Positions 27,825 through 36,778 of a stretch of 64,000 nucleotides of DNA are shown one piece after another. Under the pieces are notes generated by a model. It did no database searches. It was not told the origin of the DNA and was given only the letters and a program-made list of their open reading frames with translations. The DNA is from Lignipirellula cremea (GTDB lineage Bacteria; Planctomycetota; Planctomycetia; Pirellulales; Pirellulaceae): contig NZ_CP036433.1 of the NCBI RefSeq assembly GCF_007751035.1, forward strand, positions 8,723,001 to 8,787,000. Reading direction: 5' to 3'. The position numbers and the translations under genes are program-made. Numbering within the stretch: the stretch's first letter is position 1; every line of letters begins with the position of its first letter.

Positions 27825-29267
27825 CTACTCCGCTTGGGGCGGCAGGCGGACCAGTTGCCAGTCCTGCGTGCGGCCGTCGGCATAGTGCAGCAGCAGGGGC
27901 GCTTCGTCCTTGGTCAGGTCGACCAGCGACGCTTCAAACACCAGGCGATCGTTACTGCCGATCGTCCAGGCGGTGCGCCGCGTTTCTTTATCCACGGCGC
28001 CTTGCACCGGCTGCGTGGTGTCGGTCAGCGTGTGGTAGTAGCTGCCCTGGATGGTTCCGTCTTTGGCGACGGCCAGCTGCAGCAGCATCTGGGCTTCGGC
28101 TTCTTCGCCATCGGTCATGGCGAACACGCCCAGCGGCATCCATTCTTTTTCCGGCGGTGCGTCGTCTCGACTATTCGCCAGCGCGACCGCTTCGGCGGCG
28201 TAAGCTTCGGCCGTACCCGCCGGCTGACCGTTGACGTAGACCGTATCCCCTTCGTAAACCACCGTGTTGCTGTACCCGCCTGCGCCAGCGGCGTAGTTCA
28301 CTCCCACCCAGCCGCCCAGGGCGGTCCAGTTGGGTCGTGCGTAGGGATTGTAGTGCCACGTCGCATAGTGGCCGGCCCGCGGATGCCCGGTGGCCCAGGC
28401 GGCTCCATACGGATAAACGGCGCCATGGCCAGGCCGATACGCATGCTGATAGTTCTCGCGCACCGTGTTCGCCTGGTGCGCCTCGGCGCGGTTGTCGCGC
28501 GGGCGCTGCCAGTTGTCGGCGACGGGATTAACGTTGTCGCGGCGATCCTCGCGATCGGTCTGGCGTCCGTCGACGCCGCGACGATCGGGCGTGCGGTCGT
28601 TGGGCGGATTCAGGAAGTCATTCAAGCCGCCTGATCGATTCCCGGCATAGGCGTCGCGACGGCCGCCGTCATGACGGTCGTAACGATGGCCATGATCATA
28701 CGGGGTGTTCGCGCCGAAGTTCTCGCGTTCCCAGTCCCTGCCTGAAAACTGCGAGTCGGGGCGGGGGCCCGGGAAGTTGCCCGGCGTAAATCCGCCGCCG
28801 CCTTGAAAGCCGCCGCTGGGAAAATTCTGGTTGGGATTGAAATGCCCGGTCGTACTGAAGTTGCCGTTGGTGTTGAACGTGCCAGTGGTATTGAAACCAC
28901 TACCGCCGGGACTGACGCTGCTGCCGGGATTGAAGTGGCCGCCCGGAGTCACCCCGCCGCCCGGGTTGAAATTGCCATTGGGGCTAAGCCCGCCGGTCGG
29001 ACTGAACGAGCCGGGATTAAAACCGCCGGGGCTGCCCCCGCCGCCGGGCCTGTCGGCTCCGTTATTGGAGCGACCAGGTCCACTGTTCGAGCGACTGGGT
29101 CCGCTGCTGGAGCGACTGGGTCCGCCGCCCCCGCGATTCGATCCGCCGGAAGATCGCGCGCCTCCCCCACGATTCCCGCCGCCAGGGCCCCTGGCGGACA
29201 ACTCTTCGCAGTTCAACAGAAGCATTAAAGCGGCGCAAATTCCGACCGCAGGCAGGCTGATTTTCAT
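27825..29267 (-). CDS. Gly/Asn-rich secreted protein, planctomycete protocadherin-like
   Basis: The 480-residue product has a signal peptide (MKISLPAVGICAALMLLL...), a long low-complexity part (about 25-200) of Gly, Ser, Asn, Pro and Arg with GPSRS and FNPGG/FNTNG repeats, an Arg/Asp/His-rich linker (200-300) and a more structured C-terminal region (about 300-480) with YGAAWATGHPRAGHYATWHYNP and VNGQPAGTAEAYAAEAVALAN motifs. Planctomycete proteins of this kind are often labelled mu-protocadherin or cell-surface proteins; the role is unknown. It converges on the HTH-EIIA gene across 47 bases. Confidence 0.8.
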   Translation of the reverse strand: MKISLPAVGICAALMLLLNCEELSARGPGGGNRGGGARSSGGSNRGGGGPSRSSSGPSRSNSGPGRSNNGADRPGGGGSPGGFNPGSFSPTGGLSPNGNFNPGGGVTPGGHFNPGSSVSPGGSGFNTTGTFNTNGNFSTTGHFNPNQNFPSGGFQGGGGFTPGNFPGPRPDSQFSGRDWERENFGANTPYDHGHRYDRHDGGRRDAYAGNRSGGLNDFLNPPNDRTPDRRGVDGRQTDREDRRDNVNPVADNWQRPRDNRAEAHQANTVRENYQHAYRPGHGAVYPYGAAWATGHPRAGHYATWHYNPYARPNWTALGGWVGVNYAAGAGGYSNTVVYEGDTVYVNGQPAGTAEAYAAEAVALANSRDDAPPEKEWMPLGVFAMTDGEEAEAQMLLQLAVAKDGTIQGSYYHTLTDTTQPVQGAVDKETRRTAWTIGSNDRLVFEASLVDLTKDEAPLLLHYADGRTQDWQLVRLPPQAE

Positions 29268-29582
29268 GGATCTTCCCCGTAAACAAAGGCAACTCGCTGC
29301 AGCTGTGCAGTCGATGGCATTGAAAGCCTAGCTTGCCAAAGCGAACGAGGCGGGCGACTCCTACGCTGCTTGTTAGAGAAAGGAAGGAATCCACGTAAAA
29401 ATTTCCGAGAGCCTGACGGAATTCCGATTATTCCGGCGGCGAATATCAAAATTCTGACCAAGGTGCCGATAGCCGTTTCCCTTTTGAAAAAGCGACGCGT
29501 GCGGCCCAAATCTTGGCGGAGCAAAAAACCATGCGGCCAAAAGACCGTTAACAACCCGCCGTTTCCTGGGTCAAAAGTTGTC

Positions 29583-29610
29583 TTGACCTGATCCGCCGGA
29601 ATGCCATATT
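29583..29610 (+). promoter_or_regulatory. Sigma70-like promoter upstream of candidate structured RNA
   Basis: TTGACC (29583-29588, five of six consensus bases) and CATATT (29605-29610, four of six) are 16 bases apart. A transcript starting near 29617 would run to the terminator ending at 29890, about 270 bases. Confidence 0.35.
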
Positions 29611-29616
29611 CTCCCG

Positions 29617-29890
29617 CCACGTCGGAACGACAAGCACTTGGCAAGTTGTTCATGACTCGCCTGGAAACGAAACCGCACCGGAGTCTTCCCGAAGTCTCTG
29701 CGGTTCGCAGCGGCGATCGTTTGGCATGGATGCTGAATGGGTCACGTTGTAAATTTTTGGGTGGTAAAACGACCTAGGGCCTCACAACCACAGCATGGAT
29801 GCGCGTGGTTGGATCCCGTCCAATCGCTTCCGGGTTTGCAACGTGTTCTCCGCCCCCCTGGGACTCGTTGCTGCCCGGGGCTTTTTTTTT
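29617..29890 (+). ncRNA. Candidate structured small RNA, family unknown
   Basis: This stretch has no credible open reading frame but a high density of complementary segments on the plus strand: ACAAG..CTT/AAG-TTGT near 29630, GACTC/GAGTC (29654-29658 with 29681-29685), a perfect CTGCG-GTT-CGCAG hairpin (29698-29710), an 11-bp closing helix (29743-29753 with 29835-29845, one G-U pair) that encloses a hairpin (29785-29811, CAACCAC/GTGGTTG plus GCA/TGC), and then an intrinsic terminator. It does not carry the signatures I know for tmRNA, RNase P, SRP RNA or common riboswitches. It could be a free small RNA or the attenuated leader of the gene at 30148. Exact ends are inferred. Confidence 0.45.
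29852..29890 (+). terminator. Strong intrinsic terminator
   Basis: GCCCC (29852-29856) pairs with GGGGC (29877-29881) and GGG (29860-29862) with CCC (29874-29876) across a 3-base bulge; nine T residues follow (29882-29890). No plus-strand protein gene precedes it within 2 kb, so it must end some other transcript. Confidence 0.8.
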
Positions 29891-30147
29891 GCGCCCTCCG
29901 CAACCAGCCTGCCTGGTATTCTTCCGCCGCCTGATGCGTGCTCTCACTGCATCGATTTTATTCGGCAAACTTTTTCTGGGAACTCGGTTGCATCTTCCAC
30001 GCGCGATGTCGCGTGACAGAATTCGTTCCGGCAAGGCCAAAGGATTTGGCGGCGCCCAGCGCGGCTGCTAGAATAATCGAAACTCTCCGATCTATTCTCC
30101 CAACCCCTGCCGCTTGCCGTTTCCTCTTCTCCTGGAGCCTCAGGGCG

Positions 30148-33100
30148 ATGCGTACCTTCCTGTTTGCCTTGACGCTCCTGATTGCATGTGGATCCAGCGT
30201 CCAGGCTGAAGACCAGCCGCCGGCCCCGCTGCCGACCGATCACCAGCAGCGCATGGCGCTCGGTCTGGATCTGTTCAAGAGCGAAGTCCGCGGCGTGCTG
30301 GTGGGACGCTGCCTGAAATGCCACGGCGGAGAATCGACCGAAGGCGAGTTCGACCTGACCACTCGCGAACTGCTGCTCCGCGGAGGCGACACTGGCCCCG
30401 CGATCCTCATCGGCAAAGCCCAGCAAAGCCGCCTGGTGCAGATGCTCTCCGGCAAGATCGAACCGCAAATGCCCGACGACGGCGCTCCTTTGTCGGCTAC
30501 CGCGCAAGCGGCCGTCGCCCGCTGGATCGACCTGGGGGCGCCCTACGATCGTTCGCTGGCTCCGGTCGCCGACGATCCGCTCGCCTGGACCCGCCGCCGG
30601 ATCGAACCGGCGCAGCGCAAGTTCTGGTCGTTCCAGCCGCTCGCCGCCACGACGCCGCCCCAGGGCGAAGGCGTCGACCCGGACGCGACCGAAATCGATC
30701 GCTACCTGCAGGCGTCTCTCCATGCGCAGCAACTCGCCATGAATCCGCCGGCTGACCGCCGCACGTTGATCCGCCGGGCGTACCTGGATCTGATCGGCTG
30801 GCCGCCGACTCCCGCCGAGGTCGATGCGTTTGTCGCCGACGACGATCCGGCCGCGTTCTCCCAGCTTCTCGATCGCTTGCTGGCCAGTCCGCATTACGGC
30901 GAGCGCTGGGCCCGGCACTGGCTGGATGTTTCCCGCTTCGCCGAGAGTCATGGCTTTGAGCAGGACTACGATCGGGAGTTCGCCTTTCACTTCCGGGATT
31001 TCGTCATCCGCGCTTTCAACCAGGACATGCCGTTTGACCAGTTCGCGCAGTGGCAAATCGCGGGCGATGAACTGGCGCCGCAGGAACCTCTGGCGATGAT
31101 GGCGACCGGCTTTCTCGGCGCCGGCGTGTTCCCCACGCAGATCACCAAAAACGAAGTCGAACGCACCCGCTACGACGCCCTCGACGACATGGCCGCCACC
31201 ACCGGCGTGGCCTTTCTGGGGCTGACCGTTGGCTGCGCCCGCTGCCACGATCACAAGTTTGATCCGATTCCGCAGGCCGACTATTACCGCTTCATGGCGA
31301 CCTTCACCACGGCCGTCCGCAGCAATCAAAAGATCGACCTGGACCCGGCCGCCACCGCACAGGAGAAAGCAGCCTTCGACCAGGAGCACGCCCCGCTGCT
31401 GGCCGCTCTCAAGGCTTACGAAGAAGAGCAACTGCCGGCCCGCCTGGCCGCCTGGGAGCAGTCCGAAAAGGCGACCTTCCAGCCCGACTGGTTGCTGGCG
31501 ACGCCGGTCGCGTTTGAGTCCACCGGAGGCGCCGAATTAAAGCTGCAGGCCGACCAGTCGCTGCTGGCTTCAGGCAAGAACCCGGACTTTGACACGTACA
31601 TCGTGACGATCGAAACTTCGCTCGAACAGATCGCCGGCATCAGGATCGAAGCGCTCGCCGATCCTTCCCTTCCCGCCGGCGGACCCGGCCGGGCCAAAAA
31701 CGGCAACATCGCTCTCTCCGATCTGAAAGCAACCGTTACTCCCCTGCAGGGCGAAGGAAAACCGGTCGCGTTGAAGTTGTCCAACCCCAAGGCGACCTTC
31801 GAGCAGCCGAGGCTGGAAGTCGCCCATACGATCGACAATAACCCCAAGTCCGCCTGGGCTGTCGATCCGCAGTTTGGCAAAGACCATGCGGCCGTGTACC
31901 AGACGACCGACTCGCCCGTCCTGCCCGGCGGCATGCGGGTGACGTTGACTCTTCACTTTGCGAACAACAAGCAGCATCAGATCGGCCGGCTGCGTTTGTC
32001 GGTGGCGCCGCGTCTGCCGGAACCTTTCGTCGCGACCACCGGCGGCGTGAGCGCCGACATCCTCGCCGCCCTGGAAACGCCCGAACTGACCCGCACGCCC
32101 GCGCAGCGGCAAACGCTGCTGGCCTGGTTCGCGCCGCAGGACCCGACATGGCAAAAGCTGCAGGCCGCGGTGCAACAGCACGCGGCCCGCGCGCCGACCG
32201 GCCATACGACAACGGTCATGGTGGTGAGCGAGGGCGTCACGCCGATTCGCCATCACACCCAGGGAGCCGACTTTTTTCCGGAGACGTACTTCCTGCATCG
32301 CGGCGATACGGATCAAAAAGCAACCATCGCCGAACAAGGCTTCCTGCAGGTGCTGACCGACACAGAGAAAACGGCCAGCGACTGGCAGGTCTCGCCGCCC
32401 GCCGACGTCGCCACTTCGTACCGCCGCACGGCGCTGGCCCATTGGATGACCGATACGGAAGCCGGCGCCGGCCAGCAACTGGCCCGGGTGCTGGTCAACC
32501 GCTTGTGGCAACATCACTTTGGCCGGGGCATCGTCGCCACCCCCAACGACTTTGGCTACCAGGGCGCGCGGCCCACACATCCGGAACTGCTCGACTTTCT
32601 GGCGGCCCGGCTAATCGCCAGCGGCTGGCGTTTGAAAACACTGCATAAAGAGATGATGCTGACGGCGGCCTGGCGCCAATCGTCGGAGTTCCACGCGACG
32701 GCCGCGGAGCAGGATCCCGAGAACGCCCTGCTCTGGCGATTCGCCCCGCGACGCCTGGAAGCCGAAGCGATCCGCGATTCGCAGCTGCAGGTGGGCGGGC
32801 TGCTCGATCCGACCCTGTACGGTCCCGGCACGCTCGACGAAGACCAGAAACGCCGCAGCATCTATTTCCGGATCAAACGCAGCAAGCTGATTCCCAGCAT
32901 GCAGCTGTTTGATTCGCCCGAGCCACTGGTCAGCGTCGGCCAGCGTCCGGCGACCACGATCGCGCCACAGGCGTTGCACTTTATGAACAGCGACCAGGCC
33001 CGGCAGTGCGCCATCGGCCTGGCGAACCGCGCCCAGCAGGCCAGCTCCGGGAAGCAAGGCGCCGATCCCGACGAAGTGAAACCCGCCAGCGGCCCGCCGA

Positions 33101-33288
33101 TTGAACAGGCTTACCGCCTGGCGCTGGGCCGCCGGCCCGACGCCGAAGAACTCGCAGCGGCCGTCGCCTTTGTCGAAGCGCAAACGGCCTCCCACGAGCA
33201 AGCCCAACAAACGAACGCCAGCCAGATCGCACTGGCCGACTTCTGCCAGGTGCTCCTCAGCTTGAACGAGTTCGTCTATCTGGAGTAA
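30148..33288 (+). CDS. Planctomycete PSCyt1-DUF1549-DUF1553 secreted protein
   Basis: The 1,046-residue product has a signal peptide (cleavage after VQA), a planctomycete cytochrome c domain with one heme motif CLKCH (Cys55, Cys58, His59), a DUF1549 domain (about 160-370) that ends in a second CxxCH (CARCHDHKFDP, Cys363-His367), a variable middle region and a C-terminal DUF1553 domain (about 740-1000). These proteins are planctomycete hallmarks and almost always sit next to a DUF1501 gene, as here. Their activity is unproven; carbohydrate breakdown coupled to periplasmic redox is often proposed. The start at 30148 is supported by GGAG upstream and the signal peptide. Confidence 0.92.
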   Translation: MRTFLFALTLLIACGSSVQAEDQPPAPLPTDHQQRMALGLDLFKSEVRGVLVGRCLKCHGGESTEGEFDLTTRELLLRGGDTGPAILIGKAQQSRLVQMLSGKIEPQMPDDGAPLSATAQAAVARWIDLGAPYDRSLAPVADDPLAWTRRRIEPAQRKFWSFQPLAATTPPQGEGVDPDATEIDRYLQASLHAQQLAMNPPADRRTLIRRAYLDLIGWPPTPAEVDAFVADDDPAAFSQLLDRLLASPHYGERWARHWLDVSRFAESHGFEQDYDREFAFHFRDFVIRAFNQDMPFDQFAQWQIAGDELAPQEPLAMMATGFLGAGVFPTQITKNEVERTRYDALDDMAATTGVAFLGLTVGCARCHDHKFDPIPQADYYRFMATFTTAVRSNQKIDLDPAATAQEKAAFDQEHAPLLAALKAYEEEQLPARLAAWEQSEKATFQPDWLLATPVAFESTGGAELKLQADQSLLASGKNPDFDTYIVTIETSLEQIAGIRIEALADPSLPAGGPGRAKNGNIALSDLKATVTPLQGEGKPVALKLSNPKATFEQPRLEVAHTIDNNPKSAWAVDPQFGKDHAAVYQTTDSPVLPGGMRVTLTLHFANNKQHQIGRLRLSVAPRLPEPFVATTGGVSADILAALETPELTRTPAQRQTLLAWFAPQDPTWQKLQAAVQQHAARAPTGHTTTVMVVSEGVTPIRHHTQGADFFPETYFLHRGDTDQKATIAEQGFLQVLTDTEKTASDWQVSPPADVATSYRRTALAHWMTDTEAGAGQQLARVLVNRLWQHHFGRGIVATPNDFGYQGARPTHPELLDFLAARLIASGWRLKTLHKEMMLTAAWRQSSEFHATAAEQDPENALLWRFAPRRLEAEAIRDSQLQVGGLLDPTLYGPGTLDEDQKRRSIYFRIKRSKLIPSMQLFDSPEPLVSVGQRPATTIAPQALHFMNSDQARQCAIGLANRAQQASSGKQGADPDEVKPASGPPIEQAYRLALGRRPDAEELAAAVAFVEAQTASHEQAQQTNASQIALADFCQVLLSLNEFVYLE

Positions 33289-33298
33289 GCCGGCGACA

Positions 33299-33330
33299 AC
33301 TAACCAACAACCAACAACCAACAACCACTC
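33299..33330. repeat. Short tandem repeat (AACCAAC-type) between operon genes
   Basis: About four copies of a 7-base unit (ACCAACA) lie in the 66-base gap between the DUF1553 and DUF1501 genes. Such simple repeats can vary in length by slippage. Confidence 0.6.
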
Positions 33331-33354
33331 TCCTCCTCCTGGTTGAGAAAGCCG

Positions 33355-34824
33355 ATGACCAACGTGCTGCCGAATGAATCGCTGAACCGCTTGCTGGGTC
33401 GCCGTGAACTGCTGGCGCGGGCCGGCGGGGGAGTCGGCATGCTGGCGCTGGCCGCCTTGCTGCAGGACGACGGTCTGGCCACGCGTGTGATGGCCGCCGA
33501 GGATCGCCGGCGGACGCCGCTTGCGCCCCGTCCGCCGCACTTTCCCGCCAAGGCGAAGAACGTCATCTGGCTGTTCATGAACGGCGGTCCCAGCCATGTC
33601 GACACCTGGGACTACAAGCCCGAACTGGCCCGCCGCGACGGCCAGGAGCTGGAAGGCTTTGATCCCAATACGGGTTTCTTTACCGGCCAGGTGGGGCCCG
33701 TGATGAAGTCCCCTTTCAACTTTTCCCAGCACGGCGAAAGCGGCGCCTGGGTGTCGGAAATTTTTCCGCACATGGCGCAGCATGTCGACGACATGGCGTT
33801 CCTGCACAGCTGCCATACGGAATCCAATAACCATTCCCCTGCCCTGTTCATGATCAACACGGGTATGACGCGGATGGGCTTTCCCTGCGTCGGCTCCTGG
33901 ATCACCTATGGACTAGGCAGCGAAAGCCAGAACCTGCCAGCCTTTGTCGCCATGAGCGATCCGCTGGGTCGTGGGCTGCCCAAAGGCTACGCCCAGAACT
34001 GGGGCGCCGGCTTTTTGCCCAGCGTCTATCAGGGAGCCTGGCTGCGACCGACAGGCGAACCGATCGCCAACCTGAACCGTCCGGCCGATCTGAACGACGC
34101 TCAGCAACGGAACCAGCTGGATCTGCTCAAAAGGCTGAACACCCACCACCTCCAGCAGCACGGCGGCGAACGCGATCTGGCGGCCCGGATCGAAAGTTTT
34201 GAGCTGGCGTACCGGATGCAGATCGCCGCGCCGGAAGCGATCGATATCAGCCAGGAAACGGCAGCGACCCAGGACCTGTACGGCGTGGAAGAAAAAACGT
34301 GCGGCCACTTCGCCCGGCAGTGCCTGATGGCCCGGCGGCTGGTCGAGCGGGGCGTCCGCTGTGTCCAGATCTACAGCGGCGGCATGGAGAACGAACGCAG
34401 CTGGGACGGCCATAAGGATATCGCGGCCAACCATCGCGGTTTCGCCAGCGAAACCGACCAGCCGATTGCGGCCCTGCTGACTGACCTGAAGCAGCGCGGC
34501 CTGCTGGAATCCACTCTGGTGATCTGGGGCGGCGAGTTCGGACGGTTGCCGATCGTACAGAAGGGCGGAACCGGTCGCGACCATAACCCGCATGCGTTTA
34601 CCTGCTGGCTGGCTGGCGGCGGAGTCAAAGGCGGCGTTCACCACGGCGCGACCGACGAGATCGGCCATAAAGCCGTGGAAAATAAAGTCAGCGTGAACGA
34701 CCTGCACGCCACGATCCTGCACCTGCTGGGGCTGGACCATACGCGTCTGACCTTTCGCCTGAACGGGCGAGACTTTCGCCTGACCGACGTCGCCGGCGAA
34801 GTGGTGCGACAAATTCTGGCCTGA
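33355..34824 (+). CDS. Tat-exported DUF1501 protein
   Basis: The 489-residue product starts with a twin-arginine signal (GRRELLARAGGGVGML, about 16-35), followed by the DUF1501 domain, a sulfatase/alkaline-phosphatase-fold family: KNVIWLFMNGGPSHVDTWD, HSCHTESNNHSPA, IWGGEFGRLP, GRDHNPHAFTCWLAGGGVKGG. It is the usual partner of PSCyt1/DUF1549/DUF1553 proteins and follows one after 66 bases, so the pair is an operon. Function is unproven; both would act outside the cytoplasm. An alternative TTG start at 33343 adds four residues; the ATG at 33355 is preferred. Confidence 0.92.
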   Translation: MTNVLPNESLNRLLGRRELLARAGGGVGMLALAALLQDDGLATRVMAAEDRRRTPLAPRPPHFPAKAKNVIWLFMNGGPSHVDTWDYKPELARRDGQELEGFDPNTGFFTGQVGPVMKSPFNFSQHGESGAWVSEIFPHMAQHVDDMAFLHSCHTESNNHSPALFMINTGMTRMGFPCVGSWITYGLGSESQNLPAFVAMSDPLGRGLPKGYAQNWGAGFLPSVYQGAWLRPTGEPIANLNRPADLNDAQQRNQLDLLKRLNTHHLQQHGGERDLAARIESFELAYRMQIAAPEAIDISQETAATQDLYGVEEKTCGHFARQCLMARRLVERGVRCVQIYSGGMENERSWDGHKDIAANHRGFASETDQPIAALLTDLKQRGLLESTLVIWGGEFGRLPIVQKGGTGRDHNPHAFTCWLAGGGVKGGVHHGATDEIGHKAVENKVSVNDLHATILHLLGLDHTRLTFRLNGRDFRLTDVAGEVVRQILA

Positions 34825-34860
34825 CGATCGCCGCTATTGAACAGACTTCCGCCCGAGCCC

Positions 34861-34890
34861 CGTTCTCTGCGGTGAGCTCCTTTTTTTCCG
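34861..34890. repeat. Single arm of the interspersed purine/pyrimidine repeat
   Basis: CGTTCTCTGCGGTGAG followed by a pyrimidine run resembles the arms of the inverted repeats at 13529-13717 and 46250-46459. It lies between the convergent DUF1501 and GGDEF genes. Confidence 0.35.
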
Positions 34891-34916
34891 TTCGTTTCCC
34901 TCGTCGAACGCACTGG

Positions 34917-36425
34917 TCAGCGCGGGCTAGCGGTCGCTTCCTGGATGGTCGCTTTGACGAGTTTTTCGCCGACATGGTGGCAGGTGCAGTTGCCGCCCTG
35001 CTGGCTGGCGTAGTTCGAGGCTTCCTTGACGCGAAGCATCAGCTGTTCGGCCGTTTCTTCCCGGCGGGATTCCACCACGCCCAGGCTGACGGTGAACTGC
35101 AGCTGGCCTTTTCCCAGCGGCAGTTTGCAGCGGGCGATGGCGGACCGCAACCGATCGGCCACGTTACAGGCGTCGCCCAGTTTGGCCGTCGGCAGCAACA
35201 CGCCAAAACGGTCTTCGTCGGTGCGGCCAATATGATCCATCTCTCGCATGGCGGCGTTCAGGAACTGGGTCGCTGTGCGGAGCAGCACCTTGCCGACCGC
35301 GGCGCCCTGTTTTTCGATCAGTTGATCGTAGTTATCGACTTTGAGTTCGATCACCGACATCACCGTCCCTCCGCGGCGCCACTCGGCCAGCCGGCGGGAC
35401 AGGTCATCGATAAAAGCCTCACGATTGGAAAGGCCCGTCACCGGGTCGCGGTTCTGGATGGCCGGAACCGTCGGCTCTTCCGCGACGGGCTCTTTCACCG
35501 GCGCGGGAACTTCCTTCGGCTCTGCAGCCAGTTTGATGTTTTGTTGGCCGTTGTTCCAGAAACCGCAATTGCGACCGTTTTTCTTGGCTTCGTACAAAGC
35601 CTGGTCAGCCCGCTTGACGACCGCGGCTCCGTCTTCCTGGGGCAGGAACTCAGCCAATCCGCCGGAGGCGGCGACACGGAGCGTTTTGCCGTCAAACTCC
35701 AGCGGCTGTTCGGCAATCGCGCTGCGGGCCTTGTCGGCCAGCAGGGCCGCCTCCTGGGCTGTATAGCCGGGGAAAATAATGGCAAACTCTTCGCCGCCGT
35801 AACGGCAGACGACTTGTTCGCAAGTGACGGCCCCCTTGAGAGTGCGGCCAACCATTTTCAGCACTTCGTCGCCGGCCTGATGACCGTGCGTATCGTTGAA
35901 TTTTTTGAAGTGATCCACATCCAGCATCAACACGGACGACGGCCTGGCGCGGCGCTGGAATTCGTCCCGGCAGCGGTTCATTTCGTCGTCAAAGGCGCGT
36001 CGATTGTTCAATTTGGTCAGCGCGTCGGTGCGTGCTTCGTTGGTGCGGCTCTCCAGTTCGCGTTGCTGATCCGAAAGCCGGGCGTTAGCGACCGCCAGCT
36101 TCTTTTGCATCTCTTCGTTGCACTGGATCAGGTGCGTTACTGCGTCGACAACCTTTTCCGGATTGGCGTATTTGGAGGCCGCCAGTTCGTCGTTGATGGC
36201 CCGCATCCGCGTACTGTGCTGGTCCACATTGGCAGCCACCGACGCCGTCAAATCGCCCAGGCGATTCATCACAGTCCCGGCAAAATCCATAGGGTCTTGT
36301 TCTGGAGCTGCGGCTGGAGGAACTAAAAGACTACGCAGCCGCCACCCGGCAGCACACCCAACGCAGCCAGCAACTGCAGTAAAGGCGATAGTCATCGCGA
36401 TTTCCGGCATATTCGTCCCAATCAT
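34917..36425 (-). CDS. Membrane protein with two GGDEF domains
   Basis: The 502-residue product has one N-terminal membrane helix (about 6-30), a helical linker and two GGDEF domains. The first (about 130-285) has the active motif GGEEF (210-214), so it should make cyclic di-GMP; the RxxD inhibitory site before it is replaced by TCEQ, suggesting no product inhibition. The second (about 325-480) has TDEDRF in place of GGDEF and is probably inactive in synthesis, perhaps regulatory. Starts at 36425 and 36410 are both possible; an upstream TTG at 36461 is unlikely. It converges on the DUF1501 gene. Confidence 0.85.
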   Translation of the reverse strand: MIGTNMPEIAMTIAFTAVAGCVGCAAGWRLRSLLVPPAAAPEQDPMDFAGTVMNRLGDLTASVAANVDQHSTRMRAINDELAASKYANPEKVVDAVTHLIQCNEEMQKKLAVANARLSDQQRELESRTNEARTDALTKLNNRRAFDDEMNRCRDEFQRRARPSSVLMLDVDHFKKFNDTHGHQAGDEVLKMVGRTLKGAVTCEQVVCRYGGEEFAIIFPGYTAQEAALLADKARSAIAEQPLEFDGKTLRVAASGGLAEFLPQEDGAAVVKRADQALYEAKKNGRNCGFWNNGQQNIKLAAEPKEVPAPVKEPVAEEPTVPAIQNRDPVTGLSNREAFIDDLSRRLAEWRRGGTVMSVIELKVDNYDQLIEKQGAAVGKVLLRTATQFLNAAMREMDHIGRTDEDRFGVLLPTAKLGDACNVADRLRSAIARCKLPLGKGQLQFTVSLGVVESRREETAEQLMLRVKEASNYASQQGGNCTCHHVGEKLVKATIQEATASPR

Positions 36426-36778
36426 GAGATAGCCCGAGGCAAATTTCTCTTCTCTTATCAATTAATTAGGTTGCAGCCCGCGCTTGTCAAAGCGGTTTCA
36501 AACGATTAGCGGTATTTGCAACCCTCACCAGGGCTAAGGGACCAGGTTATCTCCCTTATTTTGCCTCCCTTGCTTCCCGCCAGGCGCCGCCCGCCTGATT
36601 GGTGCTGTCAGATGCACATGGCGGCCTTCCGCAAGGGGAAACTTTACCGAATATGCGGATTTTATGGATCAGGAGGAAAGCTCTGGCCGATACCAGGAAA
36701 GGACGACCCCCGGCCAGGCCGATTGGTTGTTTTGGCAGAAAAACATTCCGTCGCATTTCCTTCGTCGGTGGACCAACG
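36426..36778. other. Divergent intergenic region, no gene seen
   Basis: It separates the GGDEF gene from the CsgG-like lipoprotein gene and must hold both promoters. AT-rich sequence at 36440-36520 is the likely promoter area of the GGDEF gene. Confidence 0.4.

Larger units (their letters stand above)
29268..30147. other. 880-base divergent intergenic region carrying a candidate RNA gene
   Basis: No protein-coding gene was seen. The part at 29583-29890 has a promoter-like element, several hairpins and a strong terminator on the plus strand (listed separately). The remaining 257 bases to 30147 probably hold the promoter of the PSCyt1/DUF1549 gene. Confidence 0.5.

Noticed and set aside
29761-29850. 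Possible tRNA or tmRNA-like T-arm (GGTTGGATCCC)
   Set aside because: The T-arm consensus GGTTCRA is not met, and no acceptor stem or anticodon arm can be formed around it.
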